The notes below the pieces were generated by a model. That model searched no databases. It worked only from the letters and a program-made list of their open reading frames with translations, and was not told the origin of the DNA. DNA of 64,000 bases from Actinokineospora terrae (GTDB taxonomy: Bacteria > Actinomycetota > Actinomycetes > Mycobacteriales > Pseudonocardiaceae), in NCBI RefSeq assembly GCF_900111175.1, contig NZ_FOGI01000011.1:136891-200890 (forward strand). The letters run 5' to 3'. Within the stretch, counting starts at the first letter, position 1. Every line of letters begins with the position of its first letter. Shown piece by piece: positions 7,946 to 15,542 of the stretch. The translations under genes were made by a program, and so were the position numbers.

Positions 7946-10900
7946 ATGGCACTGAGCGCGCGCTTCCAACCAGGGGCGACCCGCAGGCTGTTCGTGAACC
8001 GCGAGTCCGCGATCGCGAAGTTCGACGCCATGCTGGCTGCCGCGGGCACCCGACCGCAGGTGCTGCAGCTCAGCGGGGTCGGCGGGATCGGGAAGTCGCG
8101 GCTGCTCACCGAACTGCGCGCGCGCCTGGCCAAGGACCAGCCCGTCGCCCTGCTCGACCTGCAGGTCCCCTCCCAGCGGCAGCCGGAGAACGCCCTTGCC
8201 GTGCTGCGCCACCAGTTCGGCGCTCGGAAGATCAAGTTCCACCGCTTCGACATCGCCTACACCGTGCTGTGGCAACGGCTGCACCCGCACCTGCGCGTCA
8301 GCGCGGACCTGGCGCTCGCCGAGCGCAGCGAGGTGATCGGCGAGATCCTCAACGACGCGACCGGCATCCCGGTCTTCGGCACCGCGGCGCGCCTGCTGCA
8401 GACCGGCGCGGGCAAGATCCGGCGCAGCAGGCTCATCCAGTCCGACCAGACGTTGCAGGAGCTCGATCACTTGACGTTGCCCGCGTTGGAGGAAGCCGTC
8501 TCCTACCTCTTCGCGGGCGACCTCAAGGCGGGCGCGGACCAGCCGTACGTGCTGTTCGTTGATGCCTACGAAGCGCTGACGGGGGAGGGGCAGGCCGATG
8601 TCTGGCTGCGCGACGTGGTGGCGCAGTTGGACACCGGCCTCGTCGTCATCGCCAGCAGGGAACTGCTCGGCTGGGAGCGGCACGACCCCGAGTGGTCCAC
8701 TCGCACCACCACCATTCGCGTTGACGACCTCCCCGTCGACGCCCGCCACCGGTTGTTGGCCGCGGAGGGCGTCGACGACGAGGGCGAACGTGACGCGATA
8801 GCCCGGTCCAGCGCGGGCGTGCCCTTCTACCTGCACCTCGCGATCGACGCGCGCAAGCGGTCCGGGGTCGCGACCGTGCACGAGCCGGTGTCGCACCAGG
8901 TGGTCCTCGAACGGTTCCTGCACCACGTGCGGCCCGATGAGGTCCGCACGCTCGAACTGCTGAGCCTGCCGCGCACCTTCGACTTCGAGATCTTCCAGGC
9001 GCTCACCGAGGGGTACGGCCTCCCGAGCCACCGGGACGCGTGGATCTCGCTGATCGGCTACTCGTTCGTCTACCCGACCGACGAGTCCGACCGCACGACC
9101 CGGTTCCAGTTCCACCAGCTCATGGTCGAGGCGCTGCGCGGCCGCATCGACGCCGAGGTGACCGCGGACCTGCACGGCGCGTTGCAGGACCTGTGGCTCG
9201 CCAGGGCGGAGGTGCCGATGGACCGGGTCACCGCGTTGCGGGAGGCCGCCTACCACGGCATCCGGGCAGGCAGGCTCGACGCCGTCGACCTCCTCCAGTA
9301 CGCCGACCGGATCGCCGCGGCGGGTGGGAAGCAGGGCATCGACGGGGTGCTGGCGGACCTGGAGGCGTACCTGCGGCGTGCCCGCGACCGCGGCGAGGAC
9401 GTGCGGCAGTTCGCCGACCTCACCCGGTGCCTGCTGGCCGAGGGCGCGCTGCTGATCGGTGACGCCAAACTGGCCGACGGTTACACGGCGGGCGCCCCAC
9501 CCGCGGCCGGACCTGTGGCGGAGCGGTTGGCGCTGGCGGCGGCGAACGCGCGGCGGATCCTCGGCAAGACGGACGAGGCGCTCGCGGCGTACACGGCCCT
9601 GTGGACCACCGGGACGAGTCGGGTCCGGCTCGGTGCCGGGTTGTGGGCCGCGGACCTGCACATGGCCCAGGCCCGGTTCGCGCGCGCCATCGAGCTGTGC
9701 GCCGAGCTGACCACGCTCGCCGATCCCGACGACCACGAGTTCCTGGGGGACGTCGCGCGGCTGCGTCATCTCGCCTACCGGTTCGCGTTCGAACCGGACC
9801 GGGCAGCGCACTACCTCGCCGAGGCCGATGCGCACTACCGGGCAGCGGGAACCGTCATCGGACAGGCCAATCTGGCCACGAACACCGCCGAACTGCTGGC
9901 CATCACCGATCCCGCGCGGGCGGTCGCGGCCGCGGGCAGGGCGATCGAGGTGCAGCGCGAACTCGGGGCCTTGCACGAACTGGGCAAGGCGTACACCGCG
10001 CTCGGCCTGGCCCAGCTGTCCACCGGCGACCTCGACGCCGCCGAGCGGACCTTCGCCGACGCCTGCGACACGCTCGACCGCGCCGGGTACCGCTCCGGAC
10101 GGGCCAGGGCCGAGCTCTTCAGGTCGGCGCTGCACGCCCGGCGCGGCGACCGGGCCTCGGCGGTCGCCGGGGTCCGCTGGACCGTCGCCGAACTCGAGGC
10201 GGCCAACGTCTACCCGACGCTCGTCCTGGTCGCGCGGGCCGCGCTGGCCCTGTACGGGTGGACCGATCCCGAGGTGTCCGCCGCCGCCGTCCGGGCCCGC
10301 GGCAAGATCGAGCCGCCCGACCCGACCCGGGACCTCGACCACGACGCCCAGCGGCTGATCGCCCGGGTGCTCGGTGTCGACCCGGATGCCTGCTACCGCG
10401 AGGCGCTCACCCGGACCGACGCAGCGGCGGGCTTCTACAACCACAACATCCGCGTGGACGGTTCGACCGGCGCGGTGAACGTCCGCATCGCGATCGCGGA
10501 CGCGGACGTCATGGACCTGCGACTCTGGCCGGAACCCGAGGTGCTGCGCGCGATCGAGCCGCATGTCACCGCGGCGCCGCGGCTGCGCTGGGCCTCGGAA
10601 CAGCCCAGCTACCAGGTCCACGACTTCATCCACGGCCAACTCCTCGACGACGTCGCGCCCCGTGGGCACGCGGTCCCCGCAGGCGTCATCGGCGATGTGG
10701 TCCACCTGTTCAGTGAGCTGGACCGCGTTCCGCCAGACGCCCTACCTCGGCCGACGGGGTGGCCTGAGGATGACCCGGCGGCGTTCGCACGCAGGCTGTC
10801 GGACGTGACCCAGGGGGTCTACGAGACCAACGCGGAGTCGTTCGCGCAGGTCTACCGGGACCTCGGAGTTCCGCGAGACCCGCTGGAGTCCGTCCTCGAC

Positions 10901-11365
10901 GGCTGGCGGACGGTGCGCCACCGCCCGTTCCGCCTGGTACACGCCGACGTGCACCGCAAGAACATGATCATTCAGGCGGACGGCACGATCGCGTTCATCG
11001 ACTGGGAGCTCGCGCTGTGGGGCGATCCGGTCTACGACGTCGCTGGCCACCTGCACAAGATGGGGTACCTGCCCGACGAACTCGACGCCTTCCACACGGC
11101 CCTGGCCGCCGCCGACCCACGGGCCGCTTCCGCTTCGTGGCAGGAGGACCTGGCCACCTACCTCGGTCATGAGCGGATCAAGTCCGTGATCGTGGACGGG
11201 GTCCGCTACGCGAAACTGCTCGCCGAAGGCAGTCGGAGTCCGCGGCAGGAACAGGAACTGGTCGCGAGCCTGGTCGGGAAACTGCGTGCCGCGCGCGCTA
11301 CCTGGGGACAACAGGTCGACGTCGACTCGGCGGCTGTCGAGGCCGCACTGCGTTCCTGGCAGTGA
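7946..11365 (+). CDS. STAND-type ATPase with TPR-like region fused to an APH-like kinase
   Basis: 1139 aa. The N-terminal ATPase module has a P-loop GVGGIGKS (K50) and a Walker-B-like YVLFVDAYEAL around residue 200; the middle (about 400-800) is alpha-helical and TPR-like, rich in Ala/Leu/Arg repeats. The C-terminal 300 residues match aminoglycoside-phosphotransferase-type kinases: Brenner motif HADVHRKN (H999, D1001, N1006) and the metal-binding IDWE (D1019). NTPase-TPR proteins act as oligomerising sensors in signalling and phage defence; APH folds phosphorylate small molecules or proteins. The fusion suggests that ATPase assembly gates a kinase. The start lacks a clear ribosome-binding site and may be leaderless. 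Substrate unknown; it could also be a regulator of secondary metabolism. Confidence 0.8.
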   Translation: MALSARFQPGATRRLFVNRESAIAKFDAMLAAAGTRPQVLQLSGVGGIGKSRLLTELRARLAKDQPVALLDLQVPSQRQPENALAVLRHQFGARKIKFHRFDIAYTVLWQRLHPHLRVSADLALAERSEVIGEILNDATGIPVFGTAARLLQTGAGKIRRSRLIQSDQTLQELDHLTLPALEEAVSYLFAGDLKAGADQPYVLFVDAYEALTGEGQADVWLRDVVAQLDTGLVVIASRELLGWERHDPEWSTRTTTIRVDDLPVDARHRLLAAEGVDDEGERDAIARSSAGVPFYLHLAIDARKRSGVATVHEPVSHQVVLERFLHHVRPDEVRTLELLSLPRTFDFEIFQALTEGYGLPSHRDAWISLIGYSFVYPTDESDRTTRFQFHQLMVEALRGRIDAEVTADLHGALQDLWLARAEVPMDRVTALREAAYHGIRAGRLDAVDLLQYADRIAAAGGKQGIDGVLADLEAYLRRARDRGEDVRQFADLTRCLLAEGALLIGDAKLADGYTAGAPPAAGPVAERLALAAANARRILGKTDEALAAYTALWTTGTSRVRLGAGLWAADLHMAQARFARAIELCAELTTLADPDDHEFLGDVARLRHLAYRFAFEPDRAAHYLAEADAHYRAAGTVIGQANLATNTAELLAITDPARAVAAAGRAIEVQRELGALHELGKAYTALGLAQLSTGDLDAAERTFADACDTLDRAGYRSGRARAELFRSALHARRGDRASAVAGVRWTVAELEAANVYPTLVLVARAALALYGWTDPEVSAAAVRARGKIEPPDPTRDLDHDAQRLIARVLGVDPDACYREALTRTDAAAGFYNHNIRVDGSTGAVNVRIAIADADVMDLRLWPEPEVLRAIEPHVTAAPRLRWASEQPSYQVHDFIHGQLLDDVAPRGHAVPAGVIGDVVHLFSELDRVPPDALPRPTGWPEDDPAAFARRLSDVTQGVYETNAESFAQVYRDLGVPRDPLESVLDGWRTVRHRPFRLVHADVHRKNMIIQADGTIAFIDWELALWGDPVYDVAGHLHKMGYLPDELDAFHTALAAADPRAASASWQEDLATYLGHERIKSVIVDGVRYAKLLAEGSRSPRQEQELVASLVGKLRAARATWGQQVDVDSAAVEAALRSWQ

Positions 11366-11435
11366 TTTCTCGGATGTGTCCCCTGTTCACCGCCAAGCCA
11401 TTCTTGATCACCATGGGTGAGGTAGACCCGGACGC

Positions 11436-11879
11436 GTGACAGAGCACAAGGACTGGCGTTGGACCGAGGTGGCCATCGCGGTGGTGTTTCCTGGGGCGGT
11501 TTTGGGGCCGGTGTCGCGGTGGCTGGAGTTCGGCTTGCCGGGGTGGGTGCGGGGCACGGCGGATGTGGTGACTGTGGTGTTCGGGGTGTTGGTGGCGGCG
11601 TACCTGTTCTCGGACCGGGGTTATCGGGCCGTGATCAGGCGTGGGCGCGGGGTCGCGGGGGTGGTCGCGCCGGTGGTCGGGGTGGGGGCGGTGGCGGCGT
11701 TCTTGGTGGTCATGGCTTATGCCAACGTCGAGGAGGACTTCCTGGAGGGGCAGCAGATGCCGCAGGTGTGGGCGCTGGCGCGTGAGGTCGCGATGGTGGG
11801 GTTCGTCGCACTGCTGCCGGTTTACGTGGCGTTGCGGGCCATTGGCGGCAGGGGATCGGTGGATGAGTCAGTGGAGTGA
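11436..11879 (+). CDS. Small integral membrane protein, unknown function
   Basis: 147 aa with four likely membrane segments (about 10-30, 42-60, 72-95 and 115-135) and an acidic loop EEDFLEG between the last two. The GTG start overlaps the TGA of an eight-codon frame (11413-11439), so initiation may be coupled. The 3' end overlaps the convergent methyltransferase gene by 12 bases. No family recognised. Confidence 0.6.
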   Translation: MTEHKDWRWTEVAIAVVFPGAVLGPVSRWLEFGLPGWVRGTADVVTVVFGVLVAAYLFSDRGYRAVIRRGRGVAGVVAPVVGVGAVAAFLVVMAYANVEEDFLEGQQMPQVWALAREVAMVGFVALLPVYVALRAIGGRGSVDESVE

Positions 11880-12860
11880 GTCGATTGTGGCCGGGTCCAG
11901 GTCGATGCCCAGAGCGGCAGCCAGCACGTGGGCGGCGAGGCGAGGCGGGATGGCGTTGCCTATTTGTTGGGGGATGTCGTTGCCGGACCACGGGTAGTCG
12001 GGGGGGAATGTTTGCAGTGTGCCCGCTTCGGCGGGGGTGAAGCGGGGGAGTTCCGTTCCGTCTTGTGTGGTCAGGCGGTTGCGGGAGATCTTGCCGGTGA
12101 CCGTGGCGGCGGGTTCGGCGGAGGTTCGGCGGCCTCGGGCTTTCGGGTCGCCGCCGGTGCCGTAGTTGGAGATGACCACGAAGTCGTCGCGGTCGAGGGC
12201 GTCAGCCATGGAGCGCCAGCGGGGCAGTCCGGGGACCGGCGCGGACCCCTTGCGGTAGCGCTGGTGCGTGGGCTGGGGCAAGGACGGTTGGCGGTCGCGG
12301 CGGGCGATGAGGATGGCGCGGCGGCGGGTTTGCGGGACCCCGTACTCCTCGGTGTGCAGGATCCCGAGGTCCGAGCGGTACCCGATCCCGGCGAGCGCCT
12401 CCGCGACCGCGACCCACACCGGCAGCACCGCCTGCACCTGCTCCAGGACGATCGCCTCGTACGGCCGCCCCAGCCGGTGCGCCTCCAGTGCCCACCGCAG
12501 CGGCTCCAGCACCAGTCCGGTCCGCTCGTCGTCCAGCCCGGCCAGGTCGTCGCGCACGTCCTCGCCCGCGGCCATCCGCTTCACGAACCCGAGCACGACC
12601 TCGAGCGCCCGTCGACCCGCCCCGGAACCGGCGACGGTGTACGTCTGGCACGGCGGCCCGCCCGCCAGCACCGTGGCGTCGGGGAACTCGGCGGGCCCGT
12701 GGTCGCGGACGTCGCCCACGACCGTCGCCAGCCCGGCCGCCGCCCTGGTGGCGCACGCGTTGCGGTCCCACTCGATCCCGGTTGCCACTACCCCGAGCCA
12801 CCGCGCGGCCACGTCGAGTCCGCCGGGACCGGCGAACAGGTCGACCATCGCCACCGTCAT
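11868..12860 (-). CDS. C5-cytosine DNA methyltransferase (Dcm-like), orphan
   Basis: 330 aa from ATG 12860. It would transfer a methyl group from SAM to C5 of cytosine in a specific DNA site. Visible motifs: motif I DLFAGPGGLDVAA (7-19), motif IV GGPPCQT with catalytic C71, QTRRR (motif VIII) and the C-terminal QIGNAIPP (motif X). Motif VI reads VLEQVQAV where C5 methylases usually have ENV, so the Asn is replaced by Gln. The target-recognition region is short. No restriction endonuclease or Vsr gene is adjacent, so it is a solitary methylase, possibly epigenetic or left over from a restriction system. Confidence 0.88.
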   Translation of the reverse strand: MTVAMVDLFAGPGGLDVAARWLGVVATGIEWDRNACATRAAAGLATVVGDVRDHGPAEFPDATVLAGGPPCQTYTVAGSGAGRRALEVVLGFVKRMAAGEDVRDDLAGLDDERTGLVLEPLRWALEAHRLGRPYEAIVLEQVQAVLPVWVAVAEALAGIGYRSDLGILHTEEYGVPQTRRRAILIARRDRQPSLPQPTHQRYRKGSAPVPGLPRWRSMADALDRDDFVVISNYGTGGDPKARGRRTSAEPAATVTGKISRNRLTTQDGTELPRFTPAEAGTLQTFPPDYPWSGNDIPQQIGNAIPPRLAAHVLAAALGIDLDPATIDSLH

Positions 12861-12958
12861 AGCGGCCGAGTCTAGGTAACGGCTGCCCCGCGTCCCTTGA
12901 TGGCCGCGCGGTCGCCGACTAGCGTCTGCGCACTTCACCCCAGCCGAGGGAGGCGCGA

Positions 12959-13060
12959 ATGGTGTTCGCCAGGGTGGCGACCGTGCTGCTCGCCGTGGTC
13001 GCGATGATGATCGGGGACTCCCGCGCCTCGACCCAGTGGATGACCTACCTACCATTCTGA
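12959..13060 (+). CDS. 33-aa small membrane or secreted peptide
   Basis: ATG 12959 is preceded by a very strong ribosome-binding site (GAGGGAGG, 5 bases before). The product has a one-Arg N terminus, a hydrophobic run VATVLLAVVAMMIG, then SRASTQWMTYLPF. This is a signal peptide or a single membrane anchor with an exposed 13-residue tail. No family recognised; the strong start context is the main evidence that it is translated. It stands alone between the methyltransferase and the M4 protease. Confidence 0.55.
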   Translation: MVFARVATVLLAVVAMMIGDSRASTQWMTYLPF

Positions 13061-13279
13061 GTCAATTCTATGTATAAGTGGAAAGCGCCATTTGAGTACG
13101 GCCCGGTTGCCCATAAAATGCCCGCGATCGCACCGTTTGTCCGCTTTGACCTGCACCTTCACGGTGATGACGTTGTGAAGATTTAGCCGTGTGAAGGACC
13201 TGGTTTCACTCGCTTGCGCGGGGATAGCGTTCGGCGCCAATAGTTCATCCCTGCGTTTTCCAGGTTTCCCTGCCGTGGA

Positions 13280-13310
13280 TTTCCCAACCACGTGAGGCCT
13301 GGGAAAGGAG
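13280..13310 (+). promoter_or_regulatory. Possible hairpin masking the ribosome-binding site of the M4 protease gene
   Basis: TTTCCCA (13280-13286) can pair with TGGGAAA (13300-13306), which overlaps the start of the Shine-Dalgarno GAAAGGAG (13303-13310). An upstream TTTTCCAGG (13256-13264) can compete for the same bases. The wider gap 13061-13314 is less GC-rich than its surroundings and holds the promoter region. Confidence 0.3.
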
Positions 13311-13314
13311 CACC

Positions 13315-15453
13315 ATGAAGCCGGCACATCGCCTGCTCGCCGTCGGCGGCGCGGTCGCCGCGGGACTGGTCGTCGTCGGGACCGCCATCGCGGTCCCGAA
13401 CACCCAGGCCCAGCCCGCGACCGCCACCACTGCCGCCCAGGCACAGGCCAACGCCACCAGCGCTGTCTCGGCGCTGGTCGCCAACCCGCCTGCCGCACTG
13501 CACGCCAGTGGCAAGGACAAGTTCGTGCAGAAGGCCGTGCGGTCCGCCGGTGGCCTCAACTACGTCGCCTACGACCGCACCTACAAGGACCTCACCGTCA
13601 TCGGCGGTGACTTCGTGGTCGCCACCGACGACCAGGGCACCGTCAAGGCGACCTCCGTCGCCCAGGACAACACCCTCGGCGAGGTGGACGTCACCACCGC
13701 CAAGCTGACCCAGGCGGGTGCCGACGCCATCGCGCTCAAGCAGGTCACCGGCGGCAAGTCCAACGGCGCGGGCCGCAAGGTCGTCGTCGCCGAGGGCAGT
13801 GGGCGCCTCGCCTTCGAGAGCAACGTGATCGGCAAGGACGAGCACGGCCACGCCAGCGCGCTCAGCGTCTACGTCGACGCCCAGGACGGCCGCGTGCTGC
13901 GCACCGTCGAGCACCTCGCGGAGGGCACCGGCACCGGGTACTGGAACGGCCCGAACCTGCCGCTCAACACCACCAAGTCCGGCAGCACGTACTCGCTCAA
14001 GGACCCCAGCATCACGGGTCTGGACTGCCGCGACTACAGCTCCGGCGCGGTCTTCTCCGGCTCCGACGACTCGTGGGGCAACGGCACCGCGACCAACAAG
14101 GAGACCGGCTGCGCCGACGCGCTGTTCGTCGCCCAGACCGAGAACAAGATGCTCTCGCAGTGGGTCGGCCGCAACAGCTTCGACGGCCAGGGCGGCGCCT
14201 GGAAGATCAACGTCGGCCTCGACGAGCAGAACGCGTACTACTACTCCTCGCGCCCGGCGTACGTGAACCTCGGCCACAACCCGCAGGGCCAGTGGGTCGG
14301 CTCGCTCGACATCCTGGGCCACGAGATGGGCCACGGCATCGACGACCACTCCGGCTCCGGCGGCTTCTCCGGTGGTGGCACCCAGGAGTTCATCGGTGAC
14401 ACCTTCGGCACCGCGACCGAGTGGTTCGCCAACGAGCCCTCGGCCTACGACGAGCCCGACTACATCATGGGCGAGGACACCAACCTCGTCGGCTCCGGCC
14501 CGATCCGCTACATGTACAAGCCCTCCCTGCACGGCAGCGACCCCAACTGCTACTCCAGCAGCGTGCCCAACATGGAGGTGCACGCGGCGGCCGGTCCCGG
14601 CAACCACTGGTTCTACCTGCTCGCCGAGGGCTCGAACCCGAGCAACGGCCAGCCGGTCAGCCCGACCTGCAACAACACCACGCTGCAGGGCATCGGCATC
14701 CAGAAGGCCATCAAGATCATGCACGGCGCCGTGCAGCTGAAGACCTCCAGCAGCTCCTACCTCAAGTACCGCACCTGGACGCTGACCGCGGCCAAGAACC
14801 TGTACTCGGGCAGCTGCGCGGAGTTCAACGCGGTCAAGGCCGCCTGGGACGCGGTGAGCGTCCCGGCCCAGTCCGGTGACCCGACCTGCACCGGTGGCAC
14901 CACGCCGCCGAGCAGCACCACCACGACGCCGCCGACCACCTCGTCGACCCCGCCGACCACGAGCACCCCGCCGACCACCACGACCCAGCCCCCCGGCGGC
15001 TGCTCCGGCCAGAAGATCCTGAACCCGGGCTTCGAGTCGGGCAAGACCAGCTGGACCGACCCGAACACCACCATCGGCAACTGGACCAGCTACCGCGAGC
15101 CCGCTCGTAGCGGCACCCAGTCGTCCTGGCTCGGTGGCTGGGGCTCGGCGCACACCGACACCGTCTCCCAGTCGGTCACCATCCCGGCCGGGTGCCGGGC
15201 GACGCTGAGCTTCTACCTGCACATCGACTCCGCCGAGACCGAGAACCTGGCCTACGACAAGCTCGCGGTCACCCTCGGCTCGACCACGGTCGCCTCGTTC
15301 TCGAACACCAACAAGGCGAGCGGCTACGTGCAGAAGACCTACGACGTCTCCGCCCTGGCAGGGCAGACGGTGACGTTGAAGTTCGCGGGCAGCGAGGACA
15401 GCAACCTGCAGACCTCGTTCGTCCTCGACGACCTGGCGCTGACCCTGGGCTGA
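13315..15453 (+). CDS. Secreted M4 (thermolysin-like) metalloprotease
   Basis: 712 aa; ATG 13315 has GAAAGGAG 4 bases upstream. Signal peptide (1-33), FTP-like propeptide (about 60-190), M4 catalytic domain with H336-E337-x-x-H340 and E358 as third ligand, the same NTxVHxAAGPxNHWFYLLAEG block as the first protease, a Thr/Pro/Ser linker (about 525-562), and a C-terminal beta-sandwich (about 565-712) homologous to the end of the M4-M28 protease. It degrades extracellular protein; the C-terminal domain probably binds a polymer or the cell surface. The two enzymes are paralogues; this one lacks the M28 and Ig-like units. Confidence 0.93.
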   Translation: MKPAHRLLAVGGAVAAGLVVVGTAIAVPNTQAQPATATTAAQAQANATSAVSALVANPPAALHASGKDKFVQKAVRSAGGLNYVAYDRTYKDLTVIGGDFVVATDDQGTVKATSVAQDNTLGEVDVTTAKLTQAGADAIALKQVTGGKSNGAGRKVVVAEGSGRLAFESNVIGKDEHGHASALSVYVDAQDGRVLRTVEHLAEGTGTGYWNGPNLPLNTTKSGSTYSLKDPSITGLDCRDYSSGAVFSGSDDSWGNGTATNKETGCADALFVAQTENKMLSQWVGRNSFDGQGGAWKINVGLDEQNAYYYSSRPAYVNLGHNPQGQWVGSLDILGHEMGHGIDDHSGSGGFSGGGTQEFIGDTFGTATEWFANEPSAYDEPDYIMGEDTNLVGSGPIRYMYKPSLHGSDPNCYSSSVPNMEVHAAAGPGNHWFYLLAEGSNPSNGQPVSPTCNNTTLQGIGIQKAIKIMHGAVQLKTSSSSYLKYRTWTLTAAKNLYSGSCAEFNAVKAAWDAVSVPAQSGDPTCTGGTTPPSSTTTTPPTTSSTPPTTSTPPTTTTQPPGGCSGQKILNPGFESGKTSWTDPNTTIGNWTSYREPARSGTQSSWLGGWGSAHTDTVSQSVTIPAGCRATLSFYLHIDSAETENLAYDKLAVTLGSTTVASFSNTNKASGYVQKTYDVSALAGQTVTLKFAGSEDSNLQTSFVLDDLALTLG

Positions 15454-15489
15454 GTCCCCAGAGCAGTCCGGTAGGGATAACAGGGAAAC

Positions 15490-15525
15490 GGGCGGGCACC
15501 CGGGGTAACACCCGGGTGCCCGCCC
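15490..15525. terminator. Bidirectional terminator between convergent protease genes
   Basis: A perfect 15-bp stem (15490-15504 with 15511-15525, 6-nt loop) lies between the stops of the M4 protease (plus) and the M1 aminopeptidase (minus) and can serve both. Confidence 0.8.
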
Positions 15526-15542
15526 TCTTCCCATTCAGTAGC

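Noticed and set aside
7928..10705. 925-aa minus-strand open frame
   Set aside because: Antisense shadow of the STAND-kinase gene.
13183..15534. 783-aa minus-strand open frame
   Set aside because: Antisense shadow of the second M4 protease.
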